This document shows, one piece after another, positions 31,714 through 43,059 of a DNA stretch of 64,000 nt. The DNA is from Serpula lacrymans var. lacrymans S7.9 (Eukaryota > Basidiomycota > Agaricomycetes > Boletales > Serpulaceae). Below the pieces are notes generated by a model that had not been told where the DNA came from, did not search any database, and saw nothing but the letters and a program-made list of their open reading frames with translations. Location of the stretch: the NCBI RefSeq assembly GCF_000218685.1, contig NW_006763290.1:2565570-2629569 (forward strand), in the 5' to 3' direction. Numbering within the stretch: the first letter of the stretch is position 1; the number at the start of each line of letters is the position of its first letter. The translations under genes were made by a program, and so were the position numbers.

Positions 31714-34640
31714 CCAGAAACTACGTGCTTGAAGATGTCTTGATCTGCAAATACATTACATGTATCACAACTTGGTGCCTGGCGGTTACTGAAAATGCAT
31801 GCCAGATGAAAGACCCAATTGAATGATTCATATTTTTCCGTAGAAAACAATATAGCTGGACCAAAACATTAAATGTAAGCAGGGAGGTGGACAAGAAAAT
31901 GAAGTTTTGGTTTGCTTATCAATATGCTCGGTGCACACTGAGCGGTAACATTGAGAAAATCTTCAATTGTTTGTGACAGTTTGGCCTGAAGAAAAAACAA
32001 GGATTAACAGTGAAGCAACAAGCAAGAAAGTATGCTTACTAGGTAGACTTCAGTATCATCAATTTGTGTGTGCCATATTAACAAAACAAGCTAGCCTATT
32101 AATGGATCCAATTTCTTTGACTTGTTGAGGAGGAAGACTGTCTGGCCCCCAAAATACTTTACCACACTAAGCAAAACAGTATGGAGAACCTCAGTTGGCA
32201 TATCCAGGTGAATATTTACGCCTCCGGAATGAATCAGCTAGACCATACAATCAGAGCCAAATTGGTACTTACCTGGCATTCCCAACAATGGATTGATACG
32301 CTTCTAAAGTTGTACCTCCCTGTTTTCTGATGTTTGTGGGCCTTGATGTTTGCGTAGACTTTCCCCTATCTCCAGAAGAGAGTTGATAATTGATTACAAC
32401 GTTGAATTGCAGACTCCCGTTGATAATATATCAATATATCTTGTTTAACTTTGGCTGTGCCTCCAGATTGCTTTGTGTGGTCAAATTGTTTGTGGATGCA
32501 AGCCCGAGTGTCAGCCGGTGTCCAAAGTGCACCAGGCTGTGTGATAAGTGTTAGCATTAGTAAATGAGAATAAAAAACTACTTACCTCAAAGAGAGTGTT
32601 ATAGCCCTCAGCCAAGGCTTTGTATTTTTTTGTTCTGCCAACTTCACAGGTCCTGCAGAAAAAGTTACATCTTAGGCCTCCTTAACTGCACTCTCCAGCC
32701 TGCATGGGATTATCGCCAGCCCAAAATAGCCCATATGGTGCTGACATAACCTCCTCACTATACTTACAATCCCAAGCGATTACCCCAGTTTTTGCAGCTT
32801 CACTATACACCATCTTATATCAGTCCTTGATTACATAGAACAATAAAGAGTACCCTACAGAATAGACTCCTTCATGGCATGGATCATCTCCATAGGGGTT
32901 GCGTGCAGGGATGATGTTACAAAACACAAATAAAATTCTTTTTCTATCATTTCCCGGGGCATGTTAGCACATAACATGTAGATAGCGTGATGCTTATTCC
33001 ACTGTTTTGAGATGTTACCTGAGACATCATCCATGAAGATGATGAGTGGTACTGAATAAACCATATGTCCACCACTCTTGGCACACCATGGGTTTGGCAT
33101 AAGTTGAGAATACTTGGCTGAAGAGTCTGCAAGAATGAAACAAATGGGTGAGCAAGCAACCAAGAAGTCTTTAAACTTGCCTGTAAATCCGCAAGCAAAT
33201 TCATTGCCATTCAAAGCAATACTATCAAATGCACGTGCAAAAGATGTCATGGCAATGATGACTTGTTCATCATCAACAACAAATCCAATCTAATGAACAG
33301 AAGTATAAAGTCAGTTATAAATATGTAATGAGGATTAAGACTTCACCTCTGTGCGCTCAACACAGTTCCCAAGGGAGAATATGCTCTTCGACTTTGCTGA
33401 TTGAGGACCAGAAGGAGGCATATCTGTGAAAAAATGTTGAGGGATGAAGTACTGACCGGTGTCACATTGAAGTAACTCATTAACAAAATAGATTGATTCC
33501 CCAATGCGGACTGCAGGTGGTGTGATCTCCGAGGGGAGTTCTAAGAGCATCTTCTCACCGTGGAATACTTCGGCCATTCCTTTTCCAGGGTCTTCAGGAT
33601 AATCTTGCATGGAGAAACGTGTTACGGGATTAGCATAATCCTACTTAAGTTAGTGGAGCAAAACCAATACTGTTGAACAGAAAAAATATAACCTTTGCAA
33701 TTGCTTTTGCGACATCATTCAGGTAAAAAATGTTGCCGGATTTTGAAGTGATCTTGCTTGTGGGGTTGCCAACTAGTTCCTTGATATTTTTTTGAGTATT
33801 TTGAAGGGCATTGAGTGAGGGTACATCCAGTGTATTGAGCTCTCTGGCCCAATCCAGAATAGTACTCTTCTGAGCCTTGGAAAATCAGAGACGGGGTGAG
33901 CTAAAGAAGAGGTTAGTAATAAACATCTGACAAAGAACGTAAAACAATGAGATGAAGTCAAAAAGAGGAGAAAATATGCTACATATCGCAAGCGAGGGCC
34001 AAGGATAATACGGCGAGTTCTTGGGGACTTTGCTGCTATGGTTGGATGAAGGAATTGAGCCTGTCTGTTCTAGTATAGAAAGTGTCAGTGTAATATTAAT
34101 AAATGTGACTGTTCAAAACTTACCTCGTACTTCTATGCTGAATGACTCAGGAAGAACCATGTCAATCAAGTCGTCTTCAATTGCGAGTTCATCGTCCAAG
34201 GGGGCCTATGTAAAAGGAGGTTCGTCTGAATCCTCCAAAAATGTTTGCTCTAACTCTTCATAGAGGTTGCCACCCCAGGAATCCAGATCAACTGTGCGTT
34301 CACTCAAAGTGTCATCCCACAGCTGCAAGAGAGGGACTTCAGCTGAATCTGAGCATAAGGCATCAGTTTGTGAGTTGTGGGGTACTTGTAGAGCCACATA
34401 CCCTCATCTAACATACCGTAGTCTTCAAATGGTTGGTTTTCAGGTGATGATTGTTGCCTCAACTCCAGTGGGTGAGCTGACTTGCATAATGTAGATACAG
34501 AAGCAGAGGTGAGAAGAGATGATGGGATATGGCCTTCCAGGAGGTAGCTGGCATGTCTTTTATGTAGCTGTGTCTTCTTGTGGCCGGAAACATGCGCTGC
34601 AACCATGGTATGGTAGACATTTTTACGTTTGGGGCATGCC

Positions 34641-36085
34641 AGACATGCAACTCTGCCAGCCGAAAGGCATTGGAAAACTGGTATGAGAATATGCTGTCAG
34701 TTTAATATTCCAGCTTGCAAATCTACTGACCTTGAGCGTCCAGGTCCTTTTGTGTCCTTGGCATGCTATCAACAAGGGGCTGGATGGCAGGACACACAGT
34801 CAAGTGTCAGGATTGTATTGAATGGACGTGTTGTGATCACGTGGAGAAGTTCTTTATTTGGATTTATTTTACAGTTTGGTCCGCACCTCACGCTGCCTCA
34901 CATTCAAATGTCTGCCAAAGACATTCCCTGTAAAAAAAGACCAGCAATGTCAACCACAATAACCACATCTACAGTGTATCCTGACTTACTCCATAGGGGA
35001 AGAGAGCAGGCATGCCTCCAACCGTTCCTGGTCTCAGTGTGCTTTGTTGGCTCGTTGCCTCGAAATTTTCCAAGAGCCAATGTGGCAAGTCAACAACTTC
35101 AACAAAATAAAACCAATTGATATGGCTCACCTCCAATATTTCCTTTAGCCTCTCAAGATCGCTGTTTCCATCCCCCGCGAGTAAGGAAATTTTATATTGC
35201 CCGTTCTGCGTACAATGCCACTAAATATCTTCAAGGACCCAGATACCAAATTGTCTGAACAAGTAAATACTATGCCAAGACTACCTGCCTGCATGTACTG
35301 ATCTACCCCTCCAGTTGGCATGCACAAAGGCCGAACACTTTGGATCAACTCCAAAAAACACTGACTTACTGTTTTTCCCCCTTGCATCAACTTTCAACTT
35401 CACAGATTCCAATCAGTGGAGGGCCATTGCATACACCATCCAAGACTGGTTGGTCCTGTCAGTTGATTTTGAGTCGGACCTTGGGAGTCGTCATCTCTGA
35501 TAATGGATGTTCAGATGAACATTTTAGATGATATTTGGTTGGCTTTTGTTAGTCATGCAGCAGTGATGTATCCGCACCCTCTTGTAAAGTAGCCCTTGCT
35601 GTTGTCATCTTGTCTTTGCTGTGGTTGATAATGTTTGCATTGTATTGCGGTGTCATGCAAATTTGATTCTTGCTAGCTGTCTCGTACATGGAGTGATTGA
35701 GAGTGTAGATTAGTGAATGTGGGATGTTTGATCAGACAGATCAGTTGATGTGATCACCATGAGGCGAAACTGATCACATTGATATCAGTGGTATATCTGA
35801 CAAAGTTTTGAACGTCTATATCTGCTATACATAGGATTTGAAATTGTTTTGTACATTGTGAGAAAATCATGTAGAATACATAATTCCGGGATAGACAACA
35901 TCTCTAGAATGGGATGTATACATGCAAAATTTTGATCCTATCTACAATAATTGGGCCAAAGCCTAACAAAAGAGTTTTTTTCTATCTACACAAGATACCC
36001 AATTTGGTACAAATTAAAAACCAGATGAATAATTGACACACAGTTTCCAATGTATATTCTGCTGGGGTACGACACTTTTGGCGGT
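34641..36085. other. Mostly unassigned; possible coding remnant near 35150-35400
   Basis: On the minus strand, KVDARGKNSKSVFFGVDP and CSAFVHANWRG (about 35390-35300) read like protein, but the frame stops soon after and I do not recognise the family. The rest (35400-36085) shows no gene or repeat that I can identify. Confidence 0.3.
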
Positions 36086-37990
36086 GTAACTAAGCAAGCC
36101 TTGAGCAAACATAGACATGGCAAAACCCATCATTCTGCAAAAGGCTGAGGTATGTATCTACAACTACAATATCATGCTCAAAAATTTGAAACAGTTTGAC
36201 TGAATCATCTACTCCCAGGTACTGATTGTTCTTCAACACAGCAGAGATGGTATGGCTTCAACGGACATGTTCTGGGTTTGGAACAGGTGTTTCTGGCTGG
36301 GAGACTTTGGGAGACTTTGGGAAGAGGAGCAGGGGGAGCAAAGGGAGCTTCCGTACCTAGGCCAATGTCTAGTTTAGTATTGAAGTCCCACATGATGGGG
36401 AGCAACTTGCCAAGTGTGACAACACCAACAAGACACAGTCTTGGGGCACTGGAGCACAATAAAAACAACACTCAAAAGAAGAGGAAGAGGTGGGAGTGGT
36501 TACCCATTTGGTAGAAACAAGTTAGTTGTTGGTAGACAACAGGAGGACTTGCTGAGTCCTTCCCCAAGATCTATTGGGGCTTATATACTAATACAGGTTT
36601 GTTTGTACATATGTACTGTATAGTTGCTAGAGGTAGTGGCTGCTGATGTCATGGGGCCTAGCCCGTGTGACCAGCTCCACTGCGTGAGATACTTGTAGCT
36701 AAAATAAGAATAAAGGCAGCACCGCGTGAGAAAGGTGGAGTTTGAACTAAAGGAAAATGCCACATGGCACAGTGTGAAAACTACAGTACAAGGTTAAAGC
36801 AGAGAATGAAATTTAAAGGAAAGGTCCAAAAATGAAAGGTAAAGTAAATGGTCATATGACTGGTCATGTGACTTGGAAAAAGTAAAAGTAAAGTACAAAA
36901 AGTAAAGTGTGAGTAGGTACTGGTACGTCAATTGTAACACCAAGTCTGTTGTTCAGGCCAATGAGTGCATTGGCAGTGGTATTACATGGGGATTTGTTGG
37001 AACCTTGGCTTTAATTGCTTCCACCAGCGCTCTTGCTGTGGGAGATGACAGTTGCACCTTCATCAATGTCAATCTCAGCATCTCGAGCCGAGCGCTTGCT
37101 GCTAGCTGAAGTGGTCAAACTCATGAGAGGAAGCACAGCTGCAGAAGTTGGGGAGGGAAGGCCGCCAAGCCAGTTGTTGATGCAACCAGGAGGACCTTTT
37201 GCGGCTATGTCAGACACAGCTGCACAAGGGATGGCAGGTGTAGCAGCCACAACAGCGGGCACTGCATGAGAGACGGTAGGCACAGCAAGTGTACGTGCAA
37301 TAGACATGGTAGAACTTGTGGTGGCAGAAACAGGCAGACTAGATACCTGGGTGGTGGATGTGGATGTCTTCGACACTTTTGGGGCTTGGGGTACTCTAGG
37401 GGTTCAAAAGGCATTCAAGCCCTTGGAATGCTGACCCCCCAGCAGCTCCTGCATAGCGCTATAATGCACCCACCCACCCCTCCCTCTTGTATGCTTTTGC
37501 TCTCTGATTTTTCTACATATTGATGCTGATTCAGACTCCTCCCCATGCAGGTAAAAAATCAGGTACGTACCTCAGCAATTTCTGCCCAGACCGCTTCACA
37601 TTTGTCAAGTATATTCAACCCTAGTTTGTTGTCCCACGGTACACCAGATAAGTTTGCAATTGCACTGATTTCATTATATTTGGTACGGAGCTACATTAAC
37701 ACATGATTTTTGTTAGCAAACAGTGTACAGCGGGGTACAATATCTATCTACAAACCCTGCCCCATTCTGAACCACAGCAAGTCGCACATTTTGCTGGTCC
37801 TTTTGCAAGAAGAGGTGCAATGCCAGCTGCCACCCCTGGCCAAAATGCCCTCCTAAAGTTGAGGCCATCGCCTCCTTGTGCGCGATGTTTCTTGATGTAG
37901 CTGATAAGGGCTGTAGTTTTGATCTTGGTCCAATGGCATTGCCACTACTGCTCTGACTGACACTCTCTCCTTCATCTTTTACTTCTTGGT
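36086..37990 (-). pseudogene. Myb/SANT-like DNA-binding gene disrupted by a solo LTR
   Basis: The minus strand reads WTKIKTTALISYIKKHRAQG and GDGLNFRRAFWPGVAAGIAP with LLAKGPAK (about 37950-37800). An intron and YNEISAIANLSGVPWDNKLG (37675-37616) follow. Together these form the three-helix Myb/SANT-like domain common in mushrooms. A Ser/Thr/Ala-rich linker (37376-37010) then leads to NALIGLNNRL. The frame is cut by LTR-A at 36415-36939, then resumes as GKLLPIMWDFNTKLDIGL. The C-terminal helix DDSVKLFQIFEHDIVVVDTY (about 36210-36150) matches the usual ending of such proteins. Such proteins accompany PIF/Harbinger transposases, which makes a transposon origin likely. An in-frame stop sits just before the domain. 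Confidence 0.6.
36415..36939 (-). mobile_element. Solo LTR, LTR-A, long form
   Basis: The longest LTR-A copy (525 bp), flanked by perfect CCAAG direct repeats (36410-36414 and 36940-36944). On its own strand it begins TGTTACAATTGACGTACC. It carries a U3 extension with TCACATGACCAGTCATATGACC before the GGACCTTTCC start region shared by the other copies. The 3' end is decayed (GTGACAACACCAAC in place of TGTAACAACCAAGAG, read on the plus strand). Confidence 0.85.
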
Positions 37991-38039
37991 TGTTAGATTT
38001 CTGGGACTGACTTTTGCTCATTCTGAGGGATCGTTGTGG

Positions 38040-39369
38040 TTGTTTTCCAGGAGTGACGTGGTCCAGGGTATGTCCTACCCAGAAGGTGAAAAGGTACTGG
38101 GAGGAGCTCCCCCACCTTGTTGGCATTCTAGTGGTCAAATTCTACGAGTCCCACAAATATGCAAAGCCCCAATATGGGTATGCTGAACCCGTCAACATGC
38201 AGTATTGGTACAACTTACAAAAGGACAACAATATCAAATATAGCCCTCTGAGGACAGCTGACAGCATAACATGGGTGGGTAGATTTGTGGTGGATATGTA
38301 CCTGTATGAAAAGGACCCAAAGGTTGTAGGGAAGGAGGGCTATGCACGGGATCTTCCTACACCCATAGTACTGGTGCATCCCCTCTTGATCACAACCTTC
38401 TTTGACTAATATAATATATGTACAGAGGGTGGTACCTGATATAGATGTGGGCCAACTCTATCCCACTCAAGCCTAGAAAGACAAATTCAACAAAGTTTTC
38501 AATTGTGTTATTACCAGGTCAATTTTAGAGATGGAGAAGATTATGAGGAGTGCACTCCAGACTGTTGCTAACCTAGAAGCTGAAAGTGCAGCTGCTCAGA
38601 TAGCAGCGCTAAAGGTTGCTACCCAGGATTTGATAGCAAACCGCACTGGTCGTCCTCTTCAGACTGGTGTAACAACCAAGAGTTAGTTACTCTGGCGCAC
38701 ACAGGAACACACTATAAAGGTAGTGGATGGGGAGTGGTCACCCCTTAGGCTGCAGGAAGTTTGTTGGTTAACAACAGGAGGACTCGCTGAGGAGTCTCCT
38801 GGATCTATTGGGGTATATATACTAATACAGAGTGTTTGTACTTATATACTGTACAGTTGATAAAGTCAGTGGCTGACGATGTCATGGGGCCTAGCCCGCA
38901 TGACCAGCTCCACTGTGTGAGAGAGTTGTATCTAAAATAAGAAGAAGGCAATGCGGCACGAGAAAGAGGTGTTTTGAACAAAAGGGGAAGTGCTGCGTGG
39001 CACCATGTGTGAAAGCTAAAGTATACAAGGTTAAAGCGGAGAATGAAAATGAAGGAAAGGTCCAAAAATTGTGTTATCGTAACAACTGGTACCCATTTGC
39101 GCACCCCCACTACTACTCTACCTACTCCCCATTTGCACCCCCAAATATTGCCTAAAGAGATATCTCCCATTGATCTCTCAGTCTTTGATATCCAGATGGA
39201 TTTTGGCGATTTTCTTCAGGCTTTTCAAGGATCTGTAGCTGATCTGGCACATAGACATTTTCAGGATCATTATAATGCCCCCCAAGTCGTGCTAAGGCAG
39301 CTAGGAGAAGAAGTCCTTTTCACTCTGACGAAAAAGTGGGTCGGCTTGTTCGACAGAAATTGGGTGTAG
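38040..39369 (+). pseudogene. Unrecognised gene interrupted in frame by a solo LTR
   Basis: Not recognised. The upstream exon (about 38045-38409) reads YWEELPHLVGILVVKFYESH and ends LPTPIVLVHPLLITTFFD. It is rich in aromatic residues and looks globular. A second part (38520-38667) is a helical MEKIMRSALQTVANLEAESA stretch with TQDLIANRTGRPLQTG. After LTR-A the same frame continues as THLRTPTTTLPTPHLHPQ, then SVFDIQMDFGDFLQAFQGS and ends KKWVGLFDRNWV at TAG. The continuity across the insertion shows that it was a real coding region. The 5' end overlaps or abuts the Myb/SANT gene on the other strand, and the start is unclear. Confidence 0.5.
38668..39084 (-). mobile_element. Solo LTR, family LTR-A
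   Basis: A 417-bp copy, TGTAACAACCAAGAG to TTATCGTAACA on the plus strand, with perfect ACTGG direct repeats (38663-38667 and 39085-39089). It is very similar to 12441-12862 and 58195-58611. It interrupts an otherwise continuous reading frame. Confidence 0.95.
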
Positions 39370-39703
39370 GTAGCTCCAGCAACAATATCACAAGGAGGAA
39401 GTGAAAAACAGACATGGACAATATTATATGTATTACTTCTCTTGTTCATGTACTCTGTGCTTGTAAACAATATTGTACTTAAACATGTACAACTTCTATT
39501 TGTATTAGAACAAGCAAATTCTATGTTTTACCACTACATATTTCCAATTTGGGATATTGCCGGTGCAGATTGAGGTGTTGCGTCTTGACAGCATATTTAC
39601 AAATGGGTCCTAGATAATCAAAGGTATCAATTTCATATTAACTGGTGTTATTATTTCATAAACTGACTGGATGTGTATGGTGTAGTTTAGGTTCAAGGAG
39701 AAA

Positions 39704-42684
39704 ATGGCACACATACCAAGTATGGTTGATCACACATGTCCTGTATGTGGAAAACTTTTGAAAACACCGCAAGGTGTCATGGCTCACCTATCAATGTCAG
39801 CAATGTGTGCTTGGTATAGGAAAGGAAAGGGGAGAGAACTTGAGGCAGACAACCTGGGCCCAAGTAGTATTTGATGAAGTCAACTTGGGTGAAAATGTTA
39901 ACAACCAAGAAGACTATGACTCAGATGGGTCAGAAGATATATTCCTCAACAGCTTACAAGAACCATTTAACAATTTCCTGAATGATCCTGATGCAAGGCA
40001 ACACCCAGGATAACTTGAACCCTGACCCAGGGATGCAGGCTAGCAGTTTATGTCACCCCCACTCCCTGCACTTTAATCTGGATGATGATGATGATGATGA
40101 TGAAAGAGTAGTGGAGCAAAATGAGAATGCTGGCAAGGTTATAAGGGTGGATCTGGATGCTCATAATAAATGGAGGGAGAGTTTTCACCAGTTCCATCAA
40201 GATGACAATAAAATGGACATTGATCTTCCAGATAATAGATGGGCTCCATTTTCCACAGAATTGGACTGGAAATTTGCACATTGGGCATTGCAGGAGGGGG
40301 TTGGCCAGAAATCTCTTGAGAGATTACTGGCAATTCCTGAAGTGAGTGACGCCTCCACACTTTGATTCATGTTTTATGTTAACTGACCTCCAACCTTTAT
40401 GCCAGCTTTCCCAGAGACTGGGCCTTTTTTATCAAAATAGCAGAAGCCTTCTAAAAATTATCAACTCCAAAATTCCTGAAAGGGCCAAGTGGCACTCAAA
40501 ATATCTACACTTTGATGATTGTCCAGAAGAAAAACACCTTAAACAATATAGAGACCCCTTACAAGTCATTGCTTCTTTGTTGGGCAATCCAGCACATGCG
40601 ACAGACATAGTCTATAAACCCTCAAGAATATTCACAAACAGCAACAGGGATGATCATATATTTGATGAGATGTGGACTGGGAAATGGTGGCATTCTGTAC
40701 AGGTTAATATATTCAGGCCAGTGGTTCCTTTCTAAACTTCATACTTATTTCTTTGATTTTAGGCTCTTCTACCTCAGGGATCATCTGTTGCTCCTGTTAT
40801 AATAGCAACAGACAAAACTCGGTTGACTCAGTTCTCAGGCAACAAGTCTGCATATCCAGTGTATCTTACACTAGGCAATATACCCAGCTTTATTATGCGC
40901 AAACCCTCTCAGCACGCTTGTGTACTTATTGGATATCTGTCTGTCAATAAATTGGTAAAAAAAGGCTTGACAACAAAGGAGAAGACAGCACGTGTTCAAA
41001 GACTTTACCCTATTCTTGCTTGCTATGTTGCTGACTATCCTGAGCAATGTCTGGTGACTTGCTCAAAGTATGGAACATGTCCCAAGTGCAGGCGTCCAGC
41101 AACAGACCTTAAAATTAAAGGAGCTGGGGAACCTAGGACGTCTGACTGGACTCTCTCTGTCATTAATTAAGCCTTATCTTCGAACTCAAGGAGAGAATTT
41201 TTTGATCAATGTATGGATAAAGATGTATCTGGAGGTGTTTACAGGCCATTTTGGGAAGGATTTCCCTACTGTGATATTCATCTTTGCATTACCCCCAATG
41301 TCTTGCATCAGTTATATTAAGGTGTTGTTAAACATATCATCTCATGGTGCCAAGATCTTATGGGTACAGAGGAACTGGATGCAAGAATACGCACTTTACC
41401 TCCTGCATATGGATCAAAGCATTTCAAAAATGGTTTATCGCCTCTTTCTCAGATATCTGGAGGCAAAAGAAAAGATATGGCCAAGGTACGTTTAGGATGA
41501 TCACTCTTGGACTTTATTTACATTGCTCAGTACCCCACACACAGCGATACAACCCTTGGATATCTATCAGATGCTCTCAAAACATTTCATCAAAACAAAG
41601 CAATTTTCGTCACTCTGGGTGTTAGAGAAAATTTTAATATTCCTAAATTTCACTCTCTACTACACTATGTCAACTCTATTCGCTGGTTTGGGGCTACAAA
41701 TAACTACAACACAGAAATGTTTGAACATTTCCACATAGACATGGCCAAGGATGCATGGAGAGCATCAAATCATAGGAATGAGCGTCCACAAATGACCACC
41801 TGGCTAACAAGGCAAGAAAAAACTGTGTGGTTTGAATGCTATCAATTGTCTTTACAAAATAGACCAGTTCTAGGTCAGCAAGATATTCTCCAGAATCCAT
41901 CTGGCTTAGGTATTAACATAGCCAAAGTATCTCCTCTTCCACAACTTCAATCAATTCAACAAAACCACCAATGTCATGGCTTCATACGTGATATCAAGGA
42001 GTTTCTGAATTGCCTAATGCACGGTCAGCCAGGTTATATGTCCAGAAATCAAGTCAATATTGCAAATCTCCCATTTGATTCACTTGATGTATTCACTTGT
42101 TTCAAACTCACTCCAATTCACCTTGGAGATGATGCTAGTGCAAGTGTAAAGTACAAAGTCATCAAAGCAAGACCTAGCTCCAAAGGAATTGCTCCACAGT
42201 TTGATAATGTTGTTGTATTAGACTCATTAGAAGCAGAGTCAACAGATGTTGCTGGTAATATTTTCTTCTAATTTCATAATCAGTTTCAAGTTGTGAATTA
42301 ATATTTTATGACATAGGTACACATGTTGGAAGAGTTAAAGTAATATTCAAGCTCCCTGCCATTTTTCATGGTGGTTCTGTTGGTATACCAAAACATTGGC
42401 CCAAAATTCCATTGGCGTACATTGAATGGTACACCAAGTTGAAAGGTAGTGCAGATCCAGCACATATGATGTATGTGATTACAAAATCTGCACTTAGAGC
42501 TGATGGTACTCCACCAGCTTCCATAGTACCATTGAGCAGTATACAACAAGGCTGCCACTTGTTGCCTTTATTTGGAAAAGATCAAGTGCCTGCTCACTGG
42601 GGTACAGAAAATGCTTTGGATGTTTGTGATAGATTTCTATTAAATAATTGGGCTAGTTTGTATGTGTACCAAACTATTTGGTGA
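39704..42684 (+). pseudogene. Plavaka-type transposase copy 2, best preserved
   Basis: ATG 39704 opens a CPVCGKLLKTPQGVMAHLSM zinc finger followed by an acidic linker with a (GAT)n Asp tract (40080-40103). Blocks in order are RWAPFSTELDWKFAHWAL (about 40240-40290), KYLHFDDCPEE, MWTGKWWHSVQ, then after an intron VIIATDKTRLTQFSGNKSAY and PVYLTLGNIP (40795-40890). Next are CYVADYPEQCLVTCSKYGTC with PKC (about 41020-41090), YRPFWEGFPYCDIHLCI, LDFIYIAQYPTHSDTTLGYL (41507-41570), FNIPKFHSLLHY, and FEHFHIDMAKDAWRASNH. The C-terminus reads HLLPLFGKDQVPAHWG..YQTIW. Defects are a frameshift near 39863, a stop near 41170 with changed frame, a loss around 41485, and intron-containing junctions. Length and block order match full Plavaka proteins. 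Confidence 0.85.
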
Positions 42685-42699
42685 ATATTAATTCTATCA

Positions 42700-42893
42700 T
42701 TATTAAATGAGCTGGTATAGCTGGTATAGCTGACATAGTAACTGTAAGGCTTCACATAGAAATTTATTGGCTATAATAGGAATTTAATAGCTATCATAGC
42801 AACTATAGAAACATACCCCATCAGGAAAAATGGGGGGTAGCTATATAGAGCTCTATAGCACTATAAGTACTCATAAAGCTGTTATCCTACCCT
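42700..42893. repeat. Left part of a CATCAGG-type TIR element
   Basis: CATCAGGAAAAATGGGGGGT starts at 42819. It runs as the near-perfect reverse complement of 283-339 to about 42893, where similarity stops. Bases 42700-42818 consist of related CTATAATAG/GCTATCATAG words and may be part of another copy. The opposite end was not found. Confidence 0.55.
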
Positions 42894-43059
42894 TCTGAGA
42901 TTTGGTTTTACTAGAAGCAGATTTTTTAGCCATAAGTAGTATAAGGAGGATGATGAACCTGCAATACATGGGGAGGATTAAATCACCACACATCAAATTT
43001 TGGCGTGAGAGCATCTGAAAGTGTACTAACTTCACAAAGAAAAGACGTGCAAAAAGCTA

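Larger units (their letters stand above)
30799..34640 (-). pseudogene. Transposase-like multi-exon gene, N-terminal and central exons
   Basis: Recognised as a large, repeated agaricomycete transposon-type protein; the exact superfamily is not certain. Minus-strand blocks in order are a zinc-finger-like N-terminus with AAHVSGHKKTQLHKRHAS (about 34600) and ILDWARELNTLDVPSLNALQ (about 33860-33800). Then come NIFYLNDVAKAIAKDYANPV (about 33740-33620), FHGEKMLLELPSEITPP (about 33560), FIPQHFFTDMPP, and TSFARAFDSIALNGNEFACG (33250-33190). FMDDVSGNISKQWNKHHAIY (about 33040-32980), YLCFVTSSLHATPMEMIHAM and EKYESFNWVFHLACIFSNRQ (about 31845-31785) follow. The last blocks are GGYWYESKEKKWVQAGQGIL and HQFLGWLMEKEGK. 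Two LTR-C solo LTRs and then the 6.3-kb element cut it. The frame resumes at 24522. Confidence 0.7.

Noticed and set aside
34629..35120. A 163-residue plus-strand protein
   Set aside because: It overlaps the N-terminal exons of the minus-strand transposase-like gene, whose motifs are recognisable; the plus-strand frame has none.
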